A stretch of 64,000 nucleotides of DNA. Source: Amoebophrya sp. A120. Taxonomy: Eukaryota; Sar; Dinophyceae; Syndiniales; Amoebophryaceae. Of the stretch, positions 55,220 through 64,000 are shown piece by piece (position 1 is the stretch's first letter; every line of letters starts with the position of its first letter). The position numbers were made by a program, and so were the translations under genes. Below the pieces are notes generated by a model. That model saw only the letters and a list, made by a program, of their open reading frames with translations, had not been told where the DNA came from and made no database searches. The stretch lies in contig CAJINV010000003.1 in the NCBI GenBank assembly GCA_905178155.1, forward strand, positions 10,501,604-10,565,603. Reading direction: 5' to 3'.

Positions 55220-56929
55220 AAGCGCAGGGCCGTGTGCCTGCCAGACGAACTGAATGCCGAAGCCACGATCACAGATTTTAGCTTTATAAGTTTGCATACT
55301 CGTCCATCAAACTTTGCTCGGAACGAGATCGCGCTTCATCGAAGGTCTAGCACTACCGCCGCTCCCGCACGGGAACTAGAGCTGCTTCCTGTGGTTCCGC
55401 CCAGGCGTGCTGGTACTACTTCCCCCACAACCTGTTTGCAGCCGCCCGCCGGCCTTCACATTGCCTTGGTACAACAAGAACCGCAGGTGGTACGGGCGCG
55501 GGGACCTGATGTTCTCGGTGAGATAGCGGGCGTACCAGCTGCAGCTGACGCAGTGGCGGGCTCTCCTCCTGGCGGATCTACGACAAACGGACGTGGCGCA
55601 ATAGCCGGTGCTCCTGGTTCGACAAATGCAAATGGGCCGGTCTGGCGTCGCACTGGTGTTGCTGTCAGCGCGGCGGCAGTTACGCGCGAACTCAGTATCG
55701 GAAGCAGCCCTGGCCGCTTTCCCACCCCAGTTGACCAGGACCATCCAGATCGGTGCATAAGTGGAATAAATGTTGCACCACCCTCGTGGTCCAGTCGCCA
55801 ACCTCCTGCCGACCACAGTCTCGCTTTGGTGCCGCACCGCGATCAACATGGAGATGCTAGTCATCTACTATTCCCGCCCGGCGTTCTTGCTCCCGCACCA
55901 AGTTGGAGAATGAAAACGAATTCAACTTCTACTTCAAAAGACGCACGCGCAACGCCAGTGACTGACGGCACAGGAGGGGCCACTTCGTCAGCTTCTGAGC
56001 ATCTTGGTCATGATGGAAGTGCGCCTGTCTTGGCAAAGGGGATCATGACAAAGCAAGCTGTTGTTCTTGCGCGAAACAATAATGACTTCGCTCGTCCTTC
56101 TGGTGAAGTTGTAGATCTTCCTGGCCCCGCTGCGTTTCTTATCCGCTCGCGTTCAGGTAGCCGCACCAGTTGCAAGGAAGACGACGCGGAACTGTTCAAG
56201 TCACGATTTTCTCCAGCGGCCAAAAGGAATTCGCAACTGGAAACGCTAAACCTCTCGGCGCAGGATTTGCGTGACCTGGAACTGAGTCTGCGTGTAAGTG
56301 CGAGTACCGCAGCCGAGTCCGCTGCTGTAGCCTTCGGAGAGGGTGGCCGGTGCAGCAAGCCGATATCAACAGCACCGATGAGCAGCCAGACTAACCGGCC
56401 CTGCATCGATTTCAGTCCGAAGCTGGACACCATTGCGACGCCGATATCCCTCGCAAGTCATGGGCGGACCACTACCTCGACAGTGCAAAGGCGGGGCTTC
56501 GGGGGGGTGCTCGCTGCTGCATGCGATGCGCAGCCCCGTGCGGGTCTTCTTGCGCGCAGAGACGCGAATGGTACCGATAGAAGTAGCGCCATTAGAAATG
56601 GAATAAATGCAGCTGATCAAGAACGGGTGTTCAATATGCCTGCTCGACCTCGAGGGAGCGGCGTCATTGCTGCGTCGTCGCCATTCGCGAACAGCAGAAG
56701 CACTCCAGAGGCGAGCTCAAGATCAAGGCCACTACTTTGCCAGAATTCCGTGAGTGTAAAGGGGCTCAAAGCAGATGAAGGTGGAAGCACCGGTGTATTT
56801 TTTGAGGATGCGACAGCAGTAACAGATGTAGGTAAAGATGAGCAAGAGCAAAATCATCAATCAGGACGCACACCAGTGGACACGGGCGGAATGAAAATGG
56901 ATGATCTGGTATCCAGCGAAAGAAAATGA
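55220..56929 (+). CDS. Long disordered hypothetical protein (about 570 codons open)
   Basis: An uninterrupted frame from an AG at 55218-55219 to the TGA at 56929 is far longer than chance for this base composition. The start is not certain: the frame follows a TAG and could begin as an internal exon after GTGAGCTAG, or at GTG 55232. The protein is rich in Ala, Pro, Ser, Gly and Arg with few hydrophobic runs. A short ordered patch AKRNSQLETLNLSAQDLRDL, followed by ELSLRVSAST, looks like an amphipathic helix. No family recognised; a regulatory or scaffold protein is possible but unproven. Confidence 0.5.
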   Translation, partial: KRRAVCLPDELNAEATITDFSFISLHTRPSNFARNEIALHRRSSTTAAPARELELLPVVPPRRAGTTSPTTCLQPPAGLHIALVQQEPQVVRARGPDVLGEIAGVPAAADAVAGSPPGGSTTNGRGAIAGAPGSTNANGPVWRRTGVAVSAAAVTRELSIGSSPGRFPTPVDQDHPDRCISGINVAPPSWSSRQPPADHSLALVPHRDQHGDASHLLFPPGVLAPAPSWRMKTNSTSTSKDARATPVTDGTGGATSSASEHLGHDGSAPVLAKGIMTKQAVVLARNNNDFARPSGEVVDLPGPAAFLIRSRSGSRTSCKEDDAELFKSRFSPAAKRNSQLETLNLSAQDLRDLELSLRVSASTAAESAAVAFGEGGRCSKPISTAPMSSQTNRPCIDFSPKLDTIATPISLASHGRTTTSTVQRRGFGGVLAAACDAQPRAGLLARRDANGTDRSSAIRNGINAADQERVFNMPARPRGSGVIAASSPFANSRSTPEASSRSRPLLCQNSVSVKGLKADEGGSTGVFFEDATAVTDVGKDEQEQNHQSGRTPVDTGGMKMDDLVSSERK

Positions 56930-59176
56930 AGAAGTAGTCCCGTGTGCGAGACTATGCAGTGGAGTATGACAATGATAATGCATGCGAGCGCAAGAAGATC
57001 AATGCAAAAAATAAGAATAACAACAATACCGATGCATGAGAAGAACAAGAAGTCTACTTCCACTTCGCTTAGAGAAACAAACGACAGGGCTCTTTGCATA
57101 AACGCAGTATTTCAACAGATGGCGCGTATGCCCTCATACATATTATGTATGTGTCCTGCCTTGTCCGATATTATGTCATAATATCGGACAAGGCAGGACA
57201 ATGAAAGAGTTCGTTTGCTGTGACAGCGCGGAAGTGCGCGCAAATCTATGTCTATCACCCTTGTAGCACTATTTCTTTGTTGTATGCTCTTGCTCGTCTC
57301 CAGACGAGGAACGCATTCGCACATTCTTTCGTGCGATACGTAGACGCCCTAGTGCAACGCATTCGGACGAACAAGATTACCAAGAGTAACGGCAAGGCCC
57401 AGCAAAAAGAAGGGAACACGCAGACAGGTGTCGATAGCACGCGGTTTGTCCCGAAGTTTCGTCCAGTTGCAGGGCAGGATCAGATGAAAGCGTGTGCGTG
57501 AATGTCTCGGGGGGCACAGGTTCGGGACGTTCGTAGCGAAATAAGAACTCATTTTTCAGGGACCTCAATTCTGCGATCGGAAACGTTTGCGGGCTGACAG
57601 CCTCTGAGAACTCGTGGAGAACCGCCCGACTGCACGCGGTGTTGCCCTAATAGTTTTGGTTTTGCTTCCATTTCGTTTTTCGGTCGGTGGATGCTTCAAA
57701 ATGTCAACAGTTTAATGATGCCTGTGCCTGCTCGTGGTGAAAGATCGTTCTTCTGCTGCAGCGTTGCGCTTGCAGCCGGAACGAAGTTGTTGATCGAGCA
57801 TCTTCGTGCATGGGGACGGCAGTGTTTAACGGTTGCGCGAATACGAGGACAACTGTACTACAACTTACATCGATCATCACTTGTGTACCAGAGCAAAAAA
57901 CCCATTGTTACTGCAGGTTTGACTAGTGCCACATATTTCAAGTCTCCTTTTGGCTGCTCAGTTTGGCAGACAAAGACACTTTTGGTACGCATGGAATTGC
58001 TAACTAGCAGTGCGAAAAACTGAATATCGCATGCCTCCAGCGGATCCTCTTACCTCAACGACAACGGTCGATAGACAGTCGCGGGCTAGGTACCTTGAAC
58101 TTTGTGGCGCGAGATGCGGGCTTTCTCCCTCTGCAGTGGCGATAGCTTTTTACGCGGCAACCGTAAGCCTGTGAAAAGTATTTCGCTCACGAGCTGCAGC
58201 ATGAAAATGCCGCCGGTACAGAAGGATTAGCAATGCAGAGCTCTATCATGGCTTGGCAGCGGTCTGCTGTGAGGCAGCTTTCAGTATGTCTATGTGCAGG
58301 TCTATGTCAGATGCGATGCAGTTCAATTGTTGATCTCGTTGACGTTTAGGTGCACACGCACAGTTAATTAAAAGCACATGCGCATCGTGGAGCGCTAGTG
58401 CGGCTGCATAAGATGCGCCCTCTACTTTTTTTCAAGTTTTTGTTGTAATGTTCATCACCCACCTGAAGCTGAAGCTGCGGCTGCCTTCCTACTTCGTTAC
58501 TCGTAAACGCAATCACTTTGCATGTGGCGATGCTTGCTGAAGACCGGAAAAACCAAGTAGCGCGCTCTTTAAGCGATGTCACGTACCATCCATTGTTCCG
58601 ACTGCGACTGTAGTCGATGAGCGTAGACGAGGAAGACAATGAGGATGAGGGAAATCAGTTGCGCATCAAGAACCAACATGATGTCGTAACACTAGCTAAG
58701 AAGGTGAAGGGCAAAAGCGTAGTACTTGAGTTTGCACGTATCCTCCACTCGATGCAGTTCCCCGACCCACTTTTTTATTCTTGATTTTTCAAATTCGAGG
58801 TGAAGATGAAGCAGCAGGAGGGGGATACTTGTTGAATGATTCGCACTTGTTTCCACATCTTCCCATTCCCAAAATTAGGAAATAGTCACCTGCTCTTTGC
58901 ACCATTTTTTTAAATTGTCCATAGTCGTACTCGTAGCCACAGGCACAGTTGTCGCTCAGATAGAAGTTGTTTGAGGTTTCTAGGTCTTGCTCCCCCCGTT
59001 TTTCCTCCAGCGTGTGGCAGCTTCAGAAAACACTGGAAGTCGTTTTCGGCCCATGAACATGATCTGGAGCGACCAGCTGCTTCTTTGTCATTGTTTTAGT
59101 TACAGTTATTTTAGGTTATTTTCCACCAAGTAGTAGCAATAGCGTCATCATACAAGAAGAAGAATTGATCAAAGCC
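56930..59176. other. Interval without a supported gene
   Basis: A plus-strand ORF at 57691-58023 has no recognised domain. 58.7-59.1 kb is T-rich upstream of the channel gene. The only firm feature is the palindrome at 57152. Confidence 0.3.
57152..57200. repeat. Perfect palindrome (24-bp arms, 1-base spacer)
   Basis: TGCCTTGTCCGATATTATG is followed after a single T by its exact reverse complement, continuing out to TGTCC/GGACA. There is no mismatch over 24 bases. Confidence 0.9.
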
Positions 59177-62100
59177 ATGGTTGCGCTCGGGAAGTATTTT
59201 CCAATCAAGATTCCCAAGGTAGTGTCGATCCAAAATGGGAAGCTATCTTGCTTTCAACTCGTTGTGCAGGTGGTGGTGGTGTCGTTGTTATTGTACCAGT
59301 TTATCGGGGAGCGGATGTATTTGGTAGTGAAAATTCCGCAGGGCTTTCCGAATGCTTGGGTGCAAGTTGCAGATGCCACCCTCCCGGCCGTGCAGCGGGA
59401 CTATCAGGGTCAAATCTGCCAGGGGTCTGCGGAGTTTCTGTACAAGTACTCGACTGCGTTCACGCACGGCTCCTACCAGTGCTTGGAGACTGCCGCTACG
59501 GAAGCGGGGTACAAGATCGGCAAGCGGGAAATCTACTTCCCTACGTATTATCGCGAAACCCGAGGTCGCCAGAGCTCCGGGACCGGTTGCGATAGCCTGT
59601 GCCCAGGCGCGTTGGCCTGCAACGATACGTCGTACACCCAGCCACCGCGGTACGATTTCGGCTACGAGTATCCAGGAAAAAAGACCCATCCCCATCCAAT
59701 TTGTCGTGCAAAACATGCACAGAGTCAAAGAAGTCCAGGGTTTATCATGATGTGGGAAATGGATGGGGATGGGTGTTTGTTCCACCTGGATAGCGAGTGC
59801 ATCGCCGAGAAGCGCGCGACTATTCCCGTCTGGAATTCCACGACGGACATTTTCAGCACGCAATCCGTGCGCACTTGTACGTGCTCGACGCGCGCTATCA
59901 TGGAAGCGTCTTCCTATATTGAGATCGACAAAGTCGTGAAAGTAATCAGCTTGCAATTAGCTGCAGCTTGCAATCAGAATCATGCATAAAGTTTTAATAT
60001 TAGTTTTAGTAAAATCGATACAGGTACAGCGCAAAAGCGGAGAACTGAGCAAAGTTCTCAACTTAACTGCCGAGCCCTATCGGCGCCACCAAGAGCGCGA
60101 ATGGGTTGCGAGACGTGGAGACTGACCCAAAACGACGAGAAGGCCCTGGACACTTGGCGGAGCAAAAAGCTTCGCCACTGTCTACCTAGGGGCGACCAAG
60201 TTCGACCACATCGCAACAGCCACCAGCCGCGCACGACTGAGCGCGCGACCGCTGTCGCAGGCAGCAGATATATAAATATGGGAGCGCCGGCTTTCTTCGA
60301 TATTTCGGCTACGCACCTCGCCCGATTCCCACCGATCCGACGCGAGTGGCCCACGTCATGTTGTCCGCCACAGTGCAAAAGCGAAAACACGGACAGGGAG
60401 CGGCAGAAACTTGGCGAACAGAAATCCGCACCGACATGACAAAAATGCGCGCAGCGGTTTCAGATTCATTGGCTCGGTCGAAATCTTTGGCGACAGATCA
60501 CAAAAGGGCTGCAAGCGGGCTCTGCTAGTAGTCACGGCATGCACTTCGCCTTCTTCCGCTGCGTCTTTCGAAGAGCAGACTACTCCGATTCAGCAAATAA
60601 GAAGACTGCAGGGACGAAAAGGATAAGGAACAGGAGTAGGGCGCGAGACAATTATCTAAGACTTAGAGTCGAACAGATTACAATCATCAGTAAGTCGATG
60701 CATTTACTACATACCAGCTGTTGACGCGCTTGCGTATGCGTTGGGTGGCGCGCTCGCGAAAAATCTTTGGAAGCTTGGTTTTCCAATATTCGTATTCCAT
60801 GCTGGTTTGAAAAAACAAGGTCAAGGCTGTTGTTGTGATTCTCCTCTGCAGCTCTATCTCTGCCCCTAAACAGTCTTGTAATCGGCCTCGCTTGTTGCTT
60901 GCCTGCTGTGCATTTTTGCAGGTATTTTGTGGCTTTCATATGTGATTTTATCTTTATGCTCCATGAGTAGAAAAATCTCATTCGCAACTTTGTCGATTTG
61001 GAGCCTGGCACTTTCATACGCGCACACTATCTGGTCGCTGGGGTTTCTTCCCGGGCGATGGGTTTCGAGCACATTTTCAAAGTTTCGGACCAGGAAACCG
61101 AGGTATCCGGCGCGTCAGGGGGATCCAAAGCGGTCGCGGACGCAGACGAGAATAAGCTGCCCGTGCTCACGATTATCATGACCAAGAAGGACGATGGTAA
61201 GTACGAAGAGTTTGACTGCTTCGAGGAGAAAAAACGCCGGGACGCTAGCGTGTCGGGTGACATGAGCGGCAGATGCCGCTTCTTTGAGAACGACGCAGTC
61301 TGGATGACCTTGGAAGACTGGGTGACGGCGGCGTCCGGCGGGAAAATCAATCTTGCCGACCCGGATGCACGGAACAGCCACATTGCTGCAAACCTGGCAC
61401 TATCCCCCGCAAAAGTTTCGTATTCGTACTAAAAATCGACGCAATCATACAAGTACATACAAACCTTCTACTTCCCACCAAGCTAAATGAGTGAGCGTGC
61501 CAAGTTGGTTCTCTTTGTCATGCTAAGCTATAATTAATTTGTGTTGCAACATTTGCAGTAACTTTTTCTAGTTCTAGTGCGATACTTTTGCAATTGATAG
61601 GTACCCGGGTACAGTTCGGGGGACCGGCGCATGGCCGCCTTCCGCCTCACCGGGGTGGAAGTGTTGGTCAGCCTCGAGTACGTTGGCCCGGAGTTTCACG
61701 GAAACATTCCGGAGTCCGTGGACCTTGACGGGTTCGAAGACTACATGGTTGCCCTCGTGAAACTGTCTGTGAACGATGCCATGTGGACGGGGCTGCCGCA
61801 GACCGCCTACGGCTCGCCTGCTCCCTCCGCGGTGGCCGCGACCGATTTCCACACGGGCTCGTTTCGCGAGCGCTACCACTACGGGATCCGGTTCTTGTTC
61901 ATGACCAGCACCAGCTCCGCGTATGGGGCCTTTTCGATGATGGATTTACTCACTGGCCTAGCTGTATTCAAGGTGTACTTCGGGGCTGCGGGTGCCGTGG
62001 TGGCTTTGTTTGCCCTGTACGCCCTCGGCCAGCTGTCGGTGCAGTACAAGCGAGCCGTCGAGCAGCCTTTGGACGTGAAGAAAGAAGCCGCCACCATCGT

Positions 62101-62605
62101 GCCAGCCAAGCTCCTGATCGCGGTCGCGGCGTACCGGGCACTGGAGCGTGCTGGTAGTGCAGAGCAACAAGCGGGAGGCGGCGCCGTGCAGAAGAGCCCC
62201 CGACACAGCCTAACGGCAGGCGGAGCAGGCAGCCCTGGCGACGAAGGCACCCTGGCGGCCTACGGCGCGGCCGCCGGCGCCAGCACGTCTCCGCGTCCCA
62301 GCCCGCGGACAGGAAGTCGATCGAACAGGACCAACAACAAGTTCGATGAGCGCGTTCTCCGTCAGTGTCTGGTCGACGTGTTCGGCTCGGGGGAGCATGT
62401 TCTCCGCGGATCCGGCATTGATGCCCTGGTGGAAACGGTCCTGCTTGCGCTCGGCGACTACAACAAGAATATGGACCTGGAAAGCTTCGTGGAGGCTTTC
62501 CTCGCGCACGACGCACTTGATCTGAATCAGTTCCAAAACATGTTCGACGCACATCGCAAGGTGGGCCGGTTGGAGCAGTACTTCTCCACGCCGTTGGATC
62601 TCACG
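59177..62605 (+). CDS. P2X-like ligand-gated channel with long cytoplasmic tail
   Basis: Exons 59177-59941, 60971-61414 and 61601-62605 all join in phase 0 with GT-AG introns. A further GTATGG donor at 62606 shows that coding continues. The N-terminus MVALGKYFPIKIPKVVSIQN then a hydrophobic helix QLVVQVVVVSLLLYQF and GERMYLVVK match the short N-tail and TM1 of P2X channels. A Cys-containing region follows (residues about 60-255: QGQICQGSAEF, TGCDSLCPGALAC). In exon 3, FRERYHYGIRF precedes a second hydrophobic helix GAAGAVVALFALYAL, like the KAYGIRFD-TM2 block. After TM2 comes a cytoplasmic tail of about 190 residues with helices (RVLRQCLVDVFGSG, LESFVEAFLAHDALDLNQFQ) that are not in animal P2X. 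P2X channels are ATP-gated cation channels in animals and intracellular vacuole channels in some protists. Family by resemblance; gating is inferred. Confidence 0.6.
59684..59773 (+). mobile_element. Introner-like element, family 2, copy B (90 bp)
   Basis: The ends are a perfect 15-base inverted repeat: ACCCATCCCCATCCA (59684) and TGGATGGGGATGGGT (59760-59774). The interior shares CATCCAATTTGTC and AACATGC with copy A at 11.9 kb. It is 90 bases, in frame, so the exon reads through it; removing it joins YPGKK to CLFHLD. Whether it is spliced out is not decidable here. Confidence 0.65.
60095..60480 (+). pseudogene. Decayed non-LTR retrotransposon reverse-transcriptase tail in intron 1
   Basis: The frame from 60101 reads MGCETWRLTQNDEKALDTWR, then SKKLRHCLP, the pattern that follows the RT domain of many LINE elements (YGSETW-LTK, LRRILG). 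About 230 bases on, in another frame, VAHVMLSATVQKRKHGQG then ETWRTEIRTDM matches the RWLGHVLR and RGRPRKTWRD end of the same family. The frame change shows decay. It lies inside the channel gene intron 59942-60970. Confidence 0.5.
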
Positions 62606-62759
62606 GTATGGCGACGCAATATACTACTACTTCAGGCCCAAACGATTTTTAGTTTGTTTTTTTTTTTTGCCTCACCTGTAAAAAGGAAAAGCTACTTACT
62701 TCGCGCATCTAGTTCTAGTTTATGTTTGTTATAACAACAGCATGACTTCTTCCAACCAG

Positions 62760-63640
62760 CCAGATTCTTTGCGTGGCGGATTAGCTACAAGGAAACAACT
62801 TATGTCGCGCAGTGGGAGGGTGAACGAGTGGACGGGGGGGAAAGAAAAACGCCAGAGGGGCAAGGGAAAAGATTTTTGATGCAGGGCGGGGCCAGGCATC
62901 TGCGCCGCTTCTTGCTGAAAGAACGAAGGCGGAGCGCCATGGCGCCCGTGGTTCCCGTCGTTGTGCGAGCGCGAGGGCCCGCCCGCCCGCACTGGGCGCG
63001 CGTTTGCTTGGCGGCAAGCCTTAGGCCCAAGTAACAACGCAAAGCGTGGCAGCAGGCGGCCGCCAGTGGACGGGGGAACAGGCCGCGCCATGCGAGGCGT
63101 TGGCGCGTGACGCCCCGCCCGCGCGTTTGCGGTGTGGCCCGTTCGTGCCGCCTGCCTGTGTGCCCCGCCCCTGTGCGCCTTGGTGCCCCCCGCCCTTCTC
63201 CCGCGCGCAGCCTTGCAGAACGGGGGCGCGCTGGGGCCCCTGCCGCGCGCGTGGATGGAGGACGGGCGCCGGGGCGGGGCATTCATACACTGCCCTCCAG
63301 GCGCAGGGGCCCACCACCCTCCCCCAGCACCCCCGGACAACAACGGCGCCCCCCGTGTTAGCCCGCATGCAATCTGTTGCGCCCCCGCCTGCTTCCCTCG
63401 CGCGCACCCTCCAAGACAGAGACGGCGGATGGTGGCGCCCTCTGCCGGCCTCTTCGTGAACAGAGGGAGGACGCCGGGGAAGGGTGGTGGGCAGCTGCTC
63501 GCCTGCAAGCCTGGCGCTGGGGCGCGACTTTCCCTTCGCGAACAGAGCAGGGAGGGCGCCGGGGGAGGGTGGTGGGCAGCTGCTCGCCTGGTGATTGGCC
63601 GCCGGTGGCGTTCCCCACCCAACGGCGGCGCACGCTTTTT
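62760..63640. repeat. GC-rich repeat block with a tandem duplication
   Basis: GGTGGTGGGCAGCTGCTCGC occurs at about 63483 and again at about 63571 within an imperfect tandem duplication of roughly 80-90 bases. A TTCGTGAACAGAGGGAGG-like word precedes it at about 63452 and 63537. Long ORFs run on both strands and reflect the composition, so none is called. Whether the channel gene's next exon lies here is unresolved. Confidence 0.6.
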
Positions 63641-63910
63641 CAGTGCGTTTCCAGCTGGAAATCCAGCTGGAAACATTTGGAAAAGGCATCTGCAGCGCAT
63701 TTCCACCTGGAAATGCAGCTGCAGACGCCCTTTCAATGCATTTCCCACCTGGCCTGTTCAAAGTGTTTCCAGCTGGATTTCCAGCTGAAGAGGCCTGCTC
63801 CATACATTTCTATCTGGGAGTCCAGCTGGAAACACTTTGAGAAGGCATCTGCAGCGCGGGTTTTGCTGCAATTTCAGGCGAAGCAAGACACCTCAAGGCA
63901 TATCCAGGTG
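63640..63910. repeat. Tandem repeat with TTTCCAGCTGGAAA palindrome units
   Basis: Units of roughly 30-35 bases recur with TTTCCAGCTGGAAA, CATTTCCACCTGGAAATGC and AAGGCATCTGCAGCGC. The longest word AAGGCATCTGCAGCGC appears at about 63684 and 63843. The array reaches near the window end. Confidence 0.75.
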
Positions 63911-64000
63911 GAAGCTCGGGCGGAGATGTCTAAGGGCATTTCCAGGGGGGACGTCGGGGCTTTTCGGTTTTTTTCCCCGAGTTGCTGTGTTTAGCACAGC

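Noticed and set aside
55376-56433. Minus-strand ORFs opposite the 55.2 kb frame
   Set aside because: Shorter than the plus-strand frame and probably its shadow.
62729-63803. Minus-strand ORFs of 260-339 codons and plus-strand ORFs of about 200
   Set aside because: Overlapping long ORFs on both strands in GC-rich repeats, with proline/arginine-biased products and no domain.
1-64000. rRNA, tRNA, CRISPR arrays, ribosome binding sites and operons
   Set aside because: No tRNA T-loop pattern with matching arms, no rRNA core words and no regular CRISPR spacing were seen; gene structure is eukaryotic, so ribosome binding sites and operons do not apply.
1-64000. Dinoflagellate spliced-leader genes
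   Set aside because: I looked by eye for the conserved leader ending in TTTTGGCTCAAG and did not find it; a computed search would be needed to exclude diverged copies.

Overview
This 64 kb window looks like nuclear DNA of a protist with intron-rich genes. Almost no ORF is a complete gene. Coding shows as short blocks that join only through introns, and the identifiable proteins are eukaryotic: ribosomal protein eS17, a RING-H2 protein, a P2X-like channel and the end of a drug/metabolite-family transporter. Some introns are canonical GT-AG (all three-exon eS17, the P2X-like gene, the coiled-coil gene at 15.2 kb). Others have no GT donor and carry terminal inverted repeats. That mixture, with repeated introner-like elements, fits an alveolate of the dinoflagellate lineage. 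Amoebophrya-type Syndiniales, whose genomes are known for non-canonical introner elements, is my best guess from general knowledge. It is an inference, not proven here.

Layout. 0.3-0.5 kb: last exon of a transporter. 0.5-8.3 kb: mostly repeats, including one inverted copy of a family clustered at 50.7-53.7 kb, a foldback element abutting an open exon (2.9-4.3 kb), palindromic repeats and a minisatellite. 8.3-15.0 kb: a large multi-exon gene with weak myosin-head resemblance and a degenerate P-loop region. 15.2-16.4 kb: a complete three-exon coiled-coil protein. 18.3-18.8 kb: a small two-exon gene. 19.7-23.9 kb: a RING-H2 plus SAP-like protein interrupted by two introner copies and by a non-canonical intron inside the zinc site. 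25.1-25.5 kb: a tentative minus-strand gene. 26.0-30.0 kb: a single-pass membrane protein with a repeated FLxRGRG motif. 32.4-37.0 kb: a hypothetical gene with a 1.1 kb foldback element in an intron. 37.9-38.9 kb: eS17. 40.7-41.8 kb: a probable mitochondrial protein. 43.8-44.5 kb: an element with long terminal inverted repeats. 44.7-49.1 kb: hypothetical gene(s) ending in a membrane segment. 49.6 kb: a heptamer satellite. 50.7-53.7 kb: a dispersed-repeat cluster. 55.2-56.9 kb: a long disordered-protein ORF. 59.2-62.6 kb: the P2X-like channel, with a decayed non-LTR retrotransposon tail in its first large intron. 62.8-64.0 kb: GC-rich repeats.

Nearly all supported genes are on the plus strand and closely spaced (238 bases between the 8.3 kb and 15.2 kb genes). 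They do not form one obvious pathway. The strongest theme is intron invasion: at least two families of inverted-repeat intron-like elements, and several introns that hold near-perfect palindromes or foldback elements. I found no rRNA, tRNA, CRISPR or prokaryotic features, and did not find the dinoflagellate spliced-leader sequence by eye. Exon borders were placed by hand from frame, phase and AG/GT signals; transcript data would be needed to confirm them.
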